DNA from: DASZHJ01 sp035507155
GTDB lineage: Bacteria > Pseudomonadota > Alphaproteobacteria > ATCC43930 > CGMCC-115725
Direction: 5' to 3'
DNA: 18,522 nt
Assembly (NCBI GenBank): GCA_035507155.1
Contig: DATJOK010000199.1
Location: 1-18,522, forward strand
In this document: positions 1-9,727 of the stretch, in pieces
Numbering within the stretch: the stretch's first letter is position 1
Layout of the letters: each line of letters opens with the position of its first letter
Made by a program: the position numbers and the translations under genes
The notes under the pieces: generated by a model
The model's database searches: none
Told to the model about the DNA's origin: nothing
Seen by the model: only the letters and a program-made list of their open reading frames with translations

Positions 1-806
1 TCCTGCACGCCGACCGCGTTCGGCACCGCGAAGGCGATGCTGCGGATGGCGTAGAGCAGGCTCTCCAGCACGATGACCGCGGCGATGCCGGGATCGGCGC
101 CCATCAGGTGGAGCGCGATCCAGGCCTCGCCGCTGCTGGCAACCCAGCTCGCGAGATGGAGGAGAGTGGCCAGCAGCAGCGCGCCGCGGCGGCGATAGAT
201 GGCGGCGAGCTCGTCGTGGATCGGCCGGACCGCCGCCACCGCGCCCTGGCTCCAGCTGCGGGCGACATACCAGAGGAGGCGCTCGACCAGCTTGGAGCCG
301 CGCCGCTGCACAATGATGAAGCCCATCACCGCCACGAGGCCCACCGCGATGCCGATCGCGGTATCGCGGATGAGTGGCGTCTCCGGCCTAAGCACCGCCA
401 GGATGCCGAGGCCGATGCCGGTGTAGCCGAGCTGGCCCAGCACCTCGAGCGTCACGTCGACGATGGTGGAAGCGATGGCGACGGCGCTGCCGAGCCCCAG
501 GAGCATCGCCGCTCGCGCCCCCATGACGAAGCCGCCGAGCTGGGAGAGGGGCAGCACCTCGGAGCCGCTGTCGCGGATGAGCCGGCCCCAGGCGTAGGCG
601 CGGAACGGCGCCGCGTTCGGCGCCAGCAGGTACCAGCAGAGACCCAGGAAACCCATGCCGGCGAGGTGATAGGCGACGATGGCGAGGAAGCCGAGCCAGC
701 CCACCGAGAAGAGCGCGTCGCCGACCGCGTCGAAGCCGTAATACCCCACCAGGACAGTGCCGAGGAGGATGCCCAGGATGGCAACGGCGACGGTGAGGCG
801 CTTCAC
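1..806 (-). CDS. HpnL-like / lysylphosphatidylglycerol synthase-type membrane protein, partial (runs off the window start)
   Basis: I read 268 codons on the minus strand from a GTG at 806 to the window edge with no stop, so the C-terminus is missing. The protein is strongly hydrophobic: an N-terminal membrane helix at about residues 4-23, a second at about 34-55, then further helices. The segment RDSGSEVLPLSQLGGF, followed by GARAA and STIVDVTLEV, and the final motif VPNAVGVQ are typical of the HpnL family (related to the membrane part of lysylphosphatidylglycerol synthases, also called flippase-like). HpnL proteins are best known from hopanoid gene clusters; their biochemical role is not settled, and lipid handling is inferred. 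The GTG start overlaps the stop of the upstream di-iron gene as GTGA, indicating translational coupling. No hopanoid gene is visible here. Family call is fairly firm; function is open. Confidence 0.8.
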   Translation of the reverse strand, partial: MKRLTVAVAILGILLGTVLVGYYGFDAVGDALFSVGWLGFLAIVAYHLAGMGFLGLCWYLLAPNAAPFRAYAWGRLIRDSGSEVLPLSQLGGFVMGARAAMLLGLGSAVAIASTIVDVTLEVLGQLGYTGIGLGILAVLRPETPLIRDTAIGIAVGLVAVMGFIIVQRRGSKLVERLLWYVARSWSQGAVAAVRPIHDELAAIYRRRGALLLATLLHLASWVASSGEAWIALHLMGADPGIAAVIVLESLLYAIRSIAFAVPNAVGVQ

Positions 807-2545
807 CGGGCGGCCTCCGGCCGCCGCGACCAGAGACGCAGGCTCCGGAGCGCCACCTTGGCGAGCGCCGGCAGGAAGCTGGGCCGCAGCAGCCCCTCGT
901 CCATCACGCTCATGCGCCGCGCGTTCTCCGCGTAGCAGTCCTCGAGGAAGCGGCGGAAGGTGAAGCCCTCGAGGAACATGCTGGCTTGCGTCGCGGAGAA
1001 GTCCTTGCCGTCGTTCTGCTCCGCGCCGCTCCGGGCGGTGTCGACCAGGCGGCGGAGCGCGCGCGTGTAGAAGCGCAGCGAGGCGAGGCCGCGCCGCCAG
1101 GCGGCGCCCCGGCCCTGGCGCACCTGCCGGTAGGCCATCCAGTTGACGAAGAAGACGATGTGCCGCGTCTCCTCGTACATCAGCGTCTCGAAGATCTTGA
1201 ACATGGATTCCGGCAGGAAGCCCGCCTCGCGGGCGATCTTGAAGACGCCGAAGCCCAGGAAGGAATCCATGCACTCGCCGAAGCCGAAATCCTTGAACGC
1301 GGTCTCGATGTCCGCCGGCAGCGCGTTGAGCGGCATCTCCTGCACCTCGATGCCGTAGCGGCGGATCATCTCGCGGATGAGCGCGGCGTGGCGCGCCTCC
1401 TCGAAGCCCTGCAGGTCGACCGCCTCGCGCAGCAGCGGGTCGTCGATCTCGACCGCGAATTTCTGCACGATGGCACCGGCGCGCAGCTCCGTGTGCAGCA
1501 CCTGCTGCCAGAACGGCACCGAGCGGAGCCGCGCCAGCGCGTCGGCGTCGAGCTCGGGCCACGGCAGCGTCGCCGGGTCGTAGTCCTGGTATGTCGCCTT
1601 GAAGTGGCGGCAGAACAGTTCCTTGTGCGCCTCGGAGCCGATCTCGACCTGGCCTTTCTTCTTGCCCATGAAGCGGCGCGCGAAGCGCACCAGGCGCGGC
1701 ACCATCTTGGGACGCAGCAGGCGCGGGTCGTAGCCGGCGAGCCGCCGGTCGTTCTCGGCGAGGCAGATGTCCATCAGCTCTCCGGTGGTGACCTCGACGC
1801 CGACCGACGCGCTGCCGGTCACCGTGAAGTTCGCATCCTCGGTCTTGCCGCCGAGGCCGCGGGCGATGCTCATGCGCTCCCAGATCAGGAAGGCCCAGAC
1901 GCGGGCGACCTTCAGCTCGAAGCGGATGCGCCGCCACCAGGAGAGGTTGCGCCGGTGCCAGGCGGCCCAGTTGATGAAGAAGGTGATGTGGCGGCCCTCC
2001 TCCTGCATCACCGGCTCGAAGGTGGCCACCAGCTCCGGCGGGAAATAGCCCGAGCGCTTCGCCAGCTCGAAGAGGCCGAAGGCGAAGAAGCTGTCGATGC
2101 ACTCGCTGTAACCGGTCTTCATGAAGGCCCATTCGGCGTCGCTCGGCGCCGGATAGGGCGGCTCCGGCGCGAGCTTGATGCCGTAGGCCTCGACCATGTT
2201 GGCGAGCACCGTCTTGTGCCGCCCCTCCTCGAAGCCGTTGAGCTCCACCGCCTGCTTCAGCAGCGGATCCGCGACCGCGTCGGCATAGCTCATGACGTTG
2301 ATGCTGGCCTTGCCCTCGGTCTGCACCGCGATGTCCCAGATGGGCAATCCCACCAGGCGGTCGCGCGCGCCGGCGTCGAGCTGCGGCCAGTCGATGATGG
2401 CGGGCTTATAGGGATTGAAGGTGTCGAGCAGCATGCGGCTGAAGAGCCGCAGATGCTGCTCGCTCCCGAGACGGATCGGGCCGGGGTCGCCGCCGCGCCA
2501 GAAACGCTGCGCCTCGTCTGCCGCGGCGATATCGGTAACGCTCAT
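803..2545 (-). CDS. Tandem-duplicated ferritin-like di-iron protein (two complete domains)
   Basis: A 580-residue protein made of two homologous halves. Each half shows the ferritin-like di-iron pattern Glu ... ExxH ... Glu ... ExxH: E77, E107/H110, E148, E183/H186 in the first and E353, E383/H386, E424, E459/H462 in the second. Every pair is exactly 276 residues apart, and by hand count 73 of 169 positions (28-196 against 304-472) are identical. Both halves end with an AEN..R motif (E264/E540) and LLRP. No signal peptide or clear membrane helix, so probably cytoplasmic or peripheral. A ribosome site AGGAG lies six bases before the ATG. It starts 22 bases after the PCuAC stop and overlaps the next gene as GTGA. 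Ferritin-like di-iron proteins include oxygenases, desaturases, hydroxylases and iron-storage proteins; I cannot assign a substrate. Rubrerythrin-type rubredoxin cysteines are absent. Confidence 0.85.
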   Translation of the reverse strand: MSVTDIAAADEAQRFWRGGDPGPIRLGSEQHLRLFSRMLLDTFNPYKPAIIDWPQLDAGARDRLVGLPIWDIAVQTEGKASINVMSYADAVADPLLKQAVELNGFEEGRHKTVLANMVEAYGIKLAPEPPYPAPSDAEWAFMKTGYSECIDSFFAFGLFELAKRSGYFPPELVATFEPVMQEEGRHITFFINWAAWHRRNLSWWRRIRFELKVARVWAFLIWERMSIARGLGGKTEDANFTVTGSASVGVEVTTGELMDICLAENDRRLAGYDPRLLRPKMVPRLVRFARRFMGKKKGQVEIGSEAHKELFCRHFKATYQDYDPATLPWPELDADALARLRSVPFWQQVLHTELRAGAIVQKFAVEIDDPLLREAVDLQGFEEARHAALIREMIRRYGIEVQEMPLNALPADIETAFKDFGFGECMDSFLGFGVFKIAREAGFLPESMFKIFETLMYEETRHIVFFVNWMAYRQVRQGRGAAWRRGLASLRFYTRALRRLVDTARSGAEQNDGKDFSATQASMFLEGFTFRRFLEDCYAENARRMSVMDEGLLRPSFLPALAKVALRSLRLWSRRPEAAR

Positions 2546-2567
2546 GCCCGCTCCTCGACCGTTGTCC

Positions 2568-3038
2568 CTACATCTTCATGCCCGGCATGGCGCCCGGACC
2601 CATGGCGCCCGCCTTCTCCACCGTCGCCGTCACGTCCATCTTGCCGGCCTTCTCGAAGGTGAGGCTGAGGGCGATCTTCTGCCCTGCCACCAGCGGCCCC
2701 TTCAAGTCCATCAGCATTATATGATAGCCGCCGGGCTTAAACACCGTGGGTGTTCCGGGCTTGACCTCGAGGGGGCCGGTGGGGCGCATCTTCATCACCC
2801 CGTTCTCGGTAACGGTGGTATGCACGTCCGCCATGCCGGCGGCCGGGGTCGAGACCGAGACCAGCCGGTCCGGGGCATTTCCCTTGTTGATCAGAGTGAG
2901 ATAGACCGCCGCGGTCTTGGCGCCACCGGGCGTGGCACGCGCCCAGGCCTTCTGCACCTCGATGCCGGAGGTTTGCGCTGCAGCGAGCGAGACGCCGGTG
3001 AGCAGGAAGAACGCCGCAAGTACGAACATTTTCCGCAT
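2568..3038 (-). CDS. Periplasmic copper chaperone PCu(A)C
   Basis: A 156-residue secreted protein with an N-terminal signal peptide (hydrophobic residues 5-20, likely cleavage after AAA near residue 21). The copper site is exact: H73, then ten residues to M84, 21 residues to H106, and M108, matching the family motif H-X10-M-X21-H-X-M. PCuAC proteins bind Cu(I) in the periplasm and, with Sco-type proteins, help load the CuA centre of cytochrome oxidase. The last 12 residues add four methionines (M146, M151, M154, M156), a possible extra Cu(I)-binding tail. I chose the ATG at 3038 because AAGGAG (3045-3050) lies six bases upstream and a signal peptide follows; an in-frame ATG further upstream (MAKEKI) is less well placed. 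It lies 35 bases after the SCO gene and 22 before the di-iron gene. Confidence 0.92.
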   Translation of the reverse strand: MRKMFVLAAFFLLTGVSLAAAQTSGIEVQKAWARATPGGAKTAAVYLTLINKGNAPDRLVSVSTPAAGMADVHTTVTENGVMKMRPTGPLEVKPGTPTVFKPGGYHIMLMDLKGPLVAGQKIALSLTFEKAGKMDVTATVEKAGAMGPGAMPGMKM

Positions 3039-3073
3039 GATTTTCTCCTTTGCCATGAGTTGCCGAACAACGA

Positions 3074-3697
3074 TCAAGAGGTCTTGGCGATGAGCTTGCG
3101 CAGCCGCTCGGCCATCTGGTCGGCGGTGGTCTCGTGGGTGAACGATGCGACAAAACGTCCCTGCTCGTTCATCACGTAGACGATCGAGGTGTGGTCCATC
3201 AGATAGCCGTCGGGCGCGTCGGCGCTCTTGTAGGGCGCGTAGTAGACCCGATAGGCGTTGGCCGCCGCGGCGATCTCGTCCGGCGTGCCGGTGAGGCCGA
3301 CGATGCGCGGATCGAAGGCGCGGACGTAGTCCGCCAGCACCTTTGGGGTATCGCGCGCCGGATCGATGGTGATGAAGAGCGGCTGCACCCGCTCGGCGCT
3401 CGGCCCGAGCGCGGCGAGCGCGCCGGCGATCTCGTTGAGCGCGGTCGGACACGCATCGGGACAGTAGGTGTAGCCGAAATAGATGAGCTCGATCTTGCCG
3501 CGATAGGTCTGGTCGGTGACCTTGCTGCCGTCGGTGGCGGTCAGCGTGAACGGCCCGCCGATGGCGGGCATGGTCACCTTCGACGCGGAGTCCAGCATCT
3601 CGCGGCCTTCCCGCCACCACATCGCCGCGAAGGCGACGCCCAGCAGGCAGAGCGCCGCGACGATCGGCAGCGCGTAGAGCCGGCGAAAGGATCTCAT
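3074..3697 (-). CDS. SCO1/SenC family copper metallochaperone / thiol oxidoreductase
   Basis: A 207-residue protein with an N-terminal membrane anchor (about residues 8-27) and a periplasmic thioredoxin-like domain. The copper-binding CxxxC is C79-PDA-C83 within YTYCPDACP, and the third ligand is H169 in the DHTS motif, as in all functional SCO proteins. SCO proteins bind copper and act in assembly of the CuA site of cytochrome c oxidase subunit II, and also reduce its cysteines. Length and motifs fit a complete copy. It sits between copD (22 bases upstream) and the PCuAC gene (35 bases downstream); SCO and PCuAC are known partners, so the pair probably works together on oxidase assembly. A GAGAGG ribosome site precedes the ATG. 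Confidence 0.93.
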   Translation of the reverse strand: MRSFRRLYALPIVAALCLLGVAFAAMWWREGREMLDSASKVTMPAIGGPFTLTATDGSKVTDQTYRGKIELIYFGYTYCPDACPTALNEIAGALAALGPSAERVQPLFITIDPARDTPKVLADYVRAFDPRIVGLTGTPDEIAAAANAYRVYYAPYKSADAPDGYLMDHTSIVYVMNEQGRFVASFTHETTADQMAERLRKLIAKTS

Positions 3698-3719
3698 CGC
3701 ACCTCTCCCTTCACGCCCG

Positions 3720-4640
3720 TCACGGCGACAGCGCCGGCGGCAGCGTGCCCAGCACGCTCACCGCGACGATGATCAGCGCGCCGAGCCCCTGCTCGACGCC
3801 GACGCTGAGCCAGAGCGCCTTGAGGGCGCCGGCGTCCTCCGGCGGCCGCAGGACCCGCGGCGTCAGGCGAAGCCGGTTGATCGCCGCCGCGACGATCATC
3901 AGCAGCACCAGGCTTGCCTTGATGAGCAGCATGCGGCCGAAATCGGTGCCGAGGAGCGCGGCGAAGCCGCCCACCAGGAACCAGCTGTTGAGGCAGCCGG
4001 TCAGCACCACCACGGCGACCGCGAGATAGCCCGCCCGGGAATAGCGCGGCAAGACCCGGCGCAGCGCCCGCCGCCAGGCATCGTCGCCACCACCGCGCGC
4101 GCGGCCCAGCAGGTAGCAGAGCGCCGGCAGGCTGCCGATCCAGAGCGCCGCCGCCAGCAGATGGACGACCTGCACGCCGACATGGGTCAAGCCCGGCACC
4201 ATCACCGCATGGCCGGCCCAGGCAAGGCTGGCCACCAGCCCGATCGCCAGGGCGACGAGCACGAGACGTCCGCCGCCGGTCATCGCCAGTGCCGCCGGTA
4301 GCAGCATCGCCACCAGCAGCGCAGCGAAGCCCAGATGCCAGATCCAGGCCTTGCCGAAGGTGGTGTCGAGCAGCACCGTCGCGAGCGTGTCGGCGTCGAT
4401 CGCCTGATCCCAGCCGTCGCCCATGATCGCCGCCTCGAGATCGAGCCAGGCGAGCGCGGAGAGCAGCGCGACGAGCGCCGCGGCGAGCAGCAGCCGGCGC
4501 AGCCAGCGATCGAACTCGCCGGCGGCCGCGTCGGCGCCGGCAAAGCCGCTGCCGACACCGAGGCGCAGCAACGGCGCGCCCAGCAGGATCATCGCCGATC
4601 CGAACTGCAGCGCGCGCATCGCGATGAGCGCCGTCTCCAT
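3720..4640 (-). CDS. copD: CopD family copper-transport membrane protein
   Basis: A 306-residue polytopic inner-membrane protein with about eight hydrophobic helices. Family features include H144 in WAGHAVM, H153 and H160 in the stretch leading to HLLAAALWIGSLPAL, and the helix ending in LNSWFLVG. CopD proteins act with periplasmic CopC to move copper across the inner membrane, probably inward; the mechanism is not fully settled for any member. The gene starts only six bases after the copC stop, the usual copC-copD pairing, and is followed after 22 bases by the SCO gene. The start at METALIAM agrees with the first helix beginning immediately. Length is in the normal range for CopD. Confidence 0.9.
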   Translation of the reverse strand: METALIAMRALQFGSAMILLGAPLLRLGVGSGFAGADAAAGEFDRWLRRLLLAAALVALLSALAWLDLEAAIMGDGWDQAIDADTLATVLLDTTFGKAWIWHLGFAALLVAMLLPAALAMTGGGRLVLVALAIGLVASLAWAGHAVMVPGLTHVGVQVVHLLAAALWIGSLPALCYLLGRARGGGDDAWRRALRRVLPRYSRAGYLAVAVVVLTGCLNSWFLVGGFAALLGTDFGRMLLIKASLVLLMIVAAAINRLRLTPRVLRPPEDAGALKALWLSVGVEQGLGALIIVAVSVLGTLPPALSP

Positions 4641-4646
4641 CGCGCC

Positions 4647-5015
4647 TCAGGGAGCGACGGTGAAGGTGAAGCTGCCCTGGGTCTTGTGGGTGTCGACGGA
4701 GACCACCCGCCAGTCCACCTTGTAGCGGCCCGGCGCCAGCGTGCCGACATCGACCTCCAGCAGCTTCTGATCGCCGGGATCGAGCTTCGCCTTGCCCTTC
4801 TCCATGTGGTGGCCCTCGGCGTCGAGCACGCTGATCGTGCTGAACGCGGCCTCGAGCGCCTCGGTGAACCAGATCTTCACCTCGGCCGGCGGCTGATGCA
4901 CGGTGCTCCCCACGGCGGGGCTCGCGTGATCGGGAAAAGCGTGCGCGAAGGCGGTGGACGCGCCGGCGCAGAGAACTGCGCTGGCGACGAGAAGGGATCT
5001 CACAGAGGTCTTCAT
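4647..5015 (-). CDS. copC: CopC periplasmic copper-binding protein
   Basis: A 122-residue secreted protein. The signal peptide ends AFA at residue 24, leaving H25 as the first mature residue. With D108 and H110 in SVDTH (mature 84 and 86) this reproduces the Cu(II) site of single-site CopC proteins: N-terminal His, Asp and His. The Met-rich Cu(I) loop of Pseudomonas CopC is absent, so this is the Cu(II)-only class. The fold is a short beta-sandwich, and the conserved SPAVGS motif after the first histidines is present. The start at 5015 is supported by GGAGG upstream, which overlaps the end of the preceding barrel gene; only two bases separate that stop from this start. It very likely hands copper to CopD, encoded next. 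Confidence 0.94.
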   Translation of the reverse strand: MKTSVRSLLVASAVLCAGASTAFAHAFPDHASPAVGSTVHQPPAEVKIWFTEALEAAFSTISVLDAEGHHMEKGKAKLDPGDQKLLEVDVGTLAPGRYKVDWRVVSVDTHKTQGSFTFTVAP

Positions 5016-5017
5016 GC

Positions 5018-6016
5018 TCACCTCCCGAACAGCGGGCCGTCGCTGATGATCGGCCGCCCGATGGAGTGCGGGAACAGGTCGTCGAGGAAGAAGTGGAGCT
5101 GCAGCACCGCGCCCACCCCGTGCCCCTGACCCTGGCCATAGGGCAGGATCGCCTCGGCGCCGAGCTGGAAGGTCTGCCCGGCCCAGATGATGCCGGGCGC
5201 CACCACGCCCGTGGTCGCGCTGCCGGTGCCGTTGGTGAGGCCGCTGTCGGCGTTGAAGCCGCGGTTGATCGGCGTCGTCGAGGTCACCTCCACCAGCGGG
5301 ATCAGGCGATCGAAGGGCGCCGAGAGTCCGATGTCCTTCACGTGATGCTGCAGGTATTCGAGGCTGTACTCGAGGGCGAAGCCGGCGTTGAAGGTATCCT
5401 GGTTGAGATCGCCGTTGCTGTTCACCTTGGTGGGAAAGCTCATGCCGATGTTGCCGGTGATGGCGATCGGCTTCAGCCAGGTGAGGCTGTCGGGGAGATC
5501 GCCCATGCCCTTGCCGAAGTCGAAGGTCGGCGAGAGCGTGGTGTGATCGTCGGCGCCGCCCTGGTTGACCGCGCCCGTATGCCCCCAGTCGACGTCGAGA
5601 CCGACGAGCCCCATGAACTCGTGCGGGTTGTTGATGAAGAGCTGGTATTGGACGCCGGTGCTGAGCCCGCCCCAGCCGGAACTCGGCGGCAGGCCCTTCG
5701 GCTGGAAGTAGTTCCAGGAATAGGCGGCGGTGACGCCGAGATCGCTGAAGAGGCGCTTCGCGATATCGGCCTCGATCGAATAGGACTGCTGGCCGGTCGA
5801 ATCCGTCGGGTTCTTGGTGAGCGTCGGCAGCGAGGCCTCGTCGGCGACGAAAGGATCGTCGGTCTGCAGCGTCGCCGGAAAGAAACGGTCGCCGGCGAAG
5901 CCATGCGCCTCCGCCTTGCCGGCGAGCGCGAGGAGCGCCGCTGCGGCGCAGAATGCAGGCTGCATATGGCGGCGAGCGCGCGCGAGCGTCGCAGCCCCCC
6001 GAATGTACGAGAACAT
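5018..6016 (-). CDS. Predicted outer-membrane beta-barrel protein of the copper operon
   Basis: A 332-residue secreted protein I do not recognise by name. The signal peptide (hydrophobic core about 21-33) ends AEA at residue 37, so the mature protein begins with His (H38-GF). The rest alternates polar and hydrophobic residues with many Gly, Asn and aromatic positions and short turns, such as the stretches around SIEADIAKRLF, VTAAYSWNYF, STGVQYQLF and the final GVGAVLQLHFFL, as in outer-membrane beta-barrels of the transporter/porin type. The strand count cannot be set by eye. I chose the ATG at 6016 because AGGAG (6024-6028) is seven bases upstream; an in-frame start nine codons earlier lacks a site. 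It directly precedes copC with a two-base gap, so a role in passing or sensing copper at the outer membrane is plausible but inferred. Confidence 0.72.
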   Translation of the reverse strand: MFSYIRGAATLARARRHMQPAFCAAAALLALAGKAEAHGFAGDRFFPATLQTDDPFVADEASLPTLTKNPTDSTGQQSYSIEADIAKRLFSDLGVTAAYSWNYFQPKGLPPSSGWGGLSTGVQYQLFINNPHEFMGLVGLDVDWGHTGAVNQGGADDHTTLSPTFDFGKGMGDLPDSLTWLKPIAITGNIGMSFPTKVNSNGDLNQDTFNAGFALEYSLEYLQHHVKDIGLSAPFDRLIPLVEVTSTTPINRGFNADSGLTNGTGSATTGVVAPGIIWAGQTFQLGAEAILPYGQGQGHGVGAVLQLHFFLDDLFPHSIGRPIISDGPLFGR

Positions 6017-6023
6017 GATCAGA

Positions 6024-6028
6024 CTCCT
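6024..6028 (-). promoter_or_regulatory. Ribosome-binding site of the beta-barrel gene
   Basis: AGGAG on the minus strand, seven bases before the ATG at 6016. It decides this start over the in-frame ATG further upstream (codon begins at 6043). Confidence 0.7.
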
Positions 6029-6108
6029 GTCGTGATGGATCACCCTGGCCGGTCACCCGCTCCGACCCGAGATCGGCGCGGCGCAACCGGCGCGGACGCA
6101 AAGCGGCG

Positions 6109-6579
6109 TCAGGCCATCACGGGCGGAGCGCGCGGCTGGGTAGCCGGATCGACGGCGTGGGCGATGATCGGCGCCTGGCCGATCGCGTCGACGAAACTCG
6201 CGGGAGGGGGTCCCGCGGCAATATTGACCGCGGCGGGGGGAACAAAATTCCCCAGCATGTGCAGCGCCCGGCAGATCGGGCAGGAAAACGGCTTGTGGGA
6301 CGGCGACTTGCCGGGACCGTCCGAGCGATCCTGGCTCGCAGCGCCGAGGCAGAGCGCGAGATCGCTGCCGTAGAAGGCCGCCGCGCGGGCATAGGCGTCC
6401 TGGTCGCTGGTCGCAAAGATCGGCGGGTGATGGATCCAGGGCAGCCAGACCTGGATCAGCAGCGCGAAGGCGCCGAGCGTTGCGCCGAAGCCGCGGAGCG
6501 CGCGCACCCGACGGAAGGGCGCGAGACCGCTGGTCCCGCCGCCTGCCCGCCAAAGCCTGAAGCATCGCACGCTCTGCAC
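6109..6579 (-). CDS. DUF2946-like small membrane protein with CPxC...H motif
   Basis: A 156-residue protein with a basic N-terminus (many Arg in residues 5-29), one hydrophobic segment at about 33-48, a HH pair at 50-51, and a C100-PI-C103-RAL-H107 cluster. This layout (short protein, single helix near the N-terminus, CPxC and His) resembles DUF2946, a family of unknown function often found beside copper and TonB-receptor genes. The Cys/His cluster could bind Cu or Zn; this is inference. It is the first gene of the copper run and lies 92 bases before the beta-barrel gene. The start is a GTG at 6579, supported by GGAGG (6587-6591) seven bases upstream. The tail beyond residue 115 is Ala/Pro rich and poorly conserved in look. 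Family assignment is likely but not certain. Confidence 0.7.
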   Translation of the reverse strand: MQSVRCFRLWRAGGGTSGLAPFRRVRALRGFGATLGAFALLIQVWLPWIHHPPIFATSDQDAYARAAAFYGSDLALCLGAASQDRSDGPGKSPSHKPFSCPICRALHMLGNFVPPAAVNIAAGPPPASFVDAIGQAPIIAHAVDPATQPRAPPVMA

Positions 6580-6737
6580 GCGTCAACCTCCGGGGAAAGA
6601 CGCTAGCAGAAGCCCGCCCGGCAATCCATGCGACCGATTATCAATAGTAGAGGAGCGCCTGCGTCACCGGATCAATGGACAGGGCGCACGCGTTGCCCCA
6701 TCGTGACCGCCAGGGAGCGATGCCGACGGAGAGCGGG
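6580..6737. promoter_or_regulatory. Divergent intergenic region between the copper run and the acyl-CoA dehydrogenase gene
   Basis: About 158 bases that must hold the promoter of the minus-strand copper run and probably that of the plus-strand dehydrogenase. An AT-rich island (about 6636-6652) stands out in otherwise GC-rich sequence. I could not identify a convincing -35/-10 pair or a CueR, CsoR or Fur operator, so the regulator is unknown. Confidence 0.45.
6728..6731 (+). promoter_or_regulatory. Ribosome-binding site of the acyl-CoA dehydrogenase gene
   Basis: GGAG six bases before the ATG at 6738. It favours this start over in-frame ATGs at 6675 and 6720, which lack a properly spaced site. 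Confidence 0.6.
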
Positions 6738-7994
<1,257 letters not shown>

Positions 7995-8078
7995 CAGCTG
8001 TCGGCGGGCGTGACGGACCGACATCACGTGCCCCTCGATGCGAGCGGAACAACGTGGCGAAGAACACACGATCTCTCG

Positions 8079-8112
8079 AAGCTGACGGCTGAGAGGTGAG
8101 AGCCAACAGCTT
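8079..8112 (+). terminator. Possible weak terminator or RNA hairpin between the dehydrogenase gene and dnaB
   Basis: AAGCTG (8079-8084) pairs with CAGCTT (8107-8112) and GGCT (8087-8090) with AGCC (8101-8104), leaving a two-by-two internal loop and a ten-base loop. Only TCATCTGT follows, so the U-tract is poor. It lies 85 bases after the dehydrogenase stop and 77 before dnaB; it could end the former or be a leader hairpin of the latter. Confidence 0.3.
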
Positions 8113-8188
8113 TCATCTGTACGCGTGATCCACAGCCTGTGCATCAAATCGGCGATGGCACTCAGTCGAGTCGCAGTGCTACACATCC

Positions 8189-9723
<1,535 letters not shown>

Positions 9724-9727
<4 letters not shown>

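Noticed and set aside
986..2662. A 558-residue open frame on the plus strand opposite the di-iron gene
   Set aside because: It is the antisense shadow of a gene with clear ligand motifs on the minus strand; its composition (Arg/Glu/Ala/His rich without motifs) is typical of GC-rich shadow frames.
3694..5139. A 481-residue minus-strand frame spanning copD and copC
   Set aside because: It is out of frame with both, Arg/Gly/Ala rich and motif-free.
6636..6652. AT-rich GATTATCAATAG-like stretch as a Fur or other metal-regulator box before the copper run
   Set aside because: It matches only a half-site pattern by eye, without a convincing second half; a copper regulator would be expected instead and no such operator was seen.
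6675..6737. Longer dehydrogenase start at 6675 or 6720
   Set aside because: The extra residues look unlike the family N-terminus, and only the ATG at 6738 has a well-spaced ribosome site.
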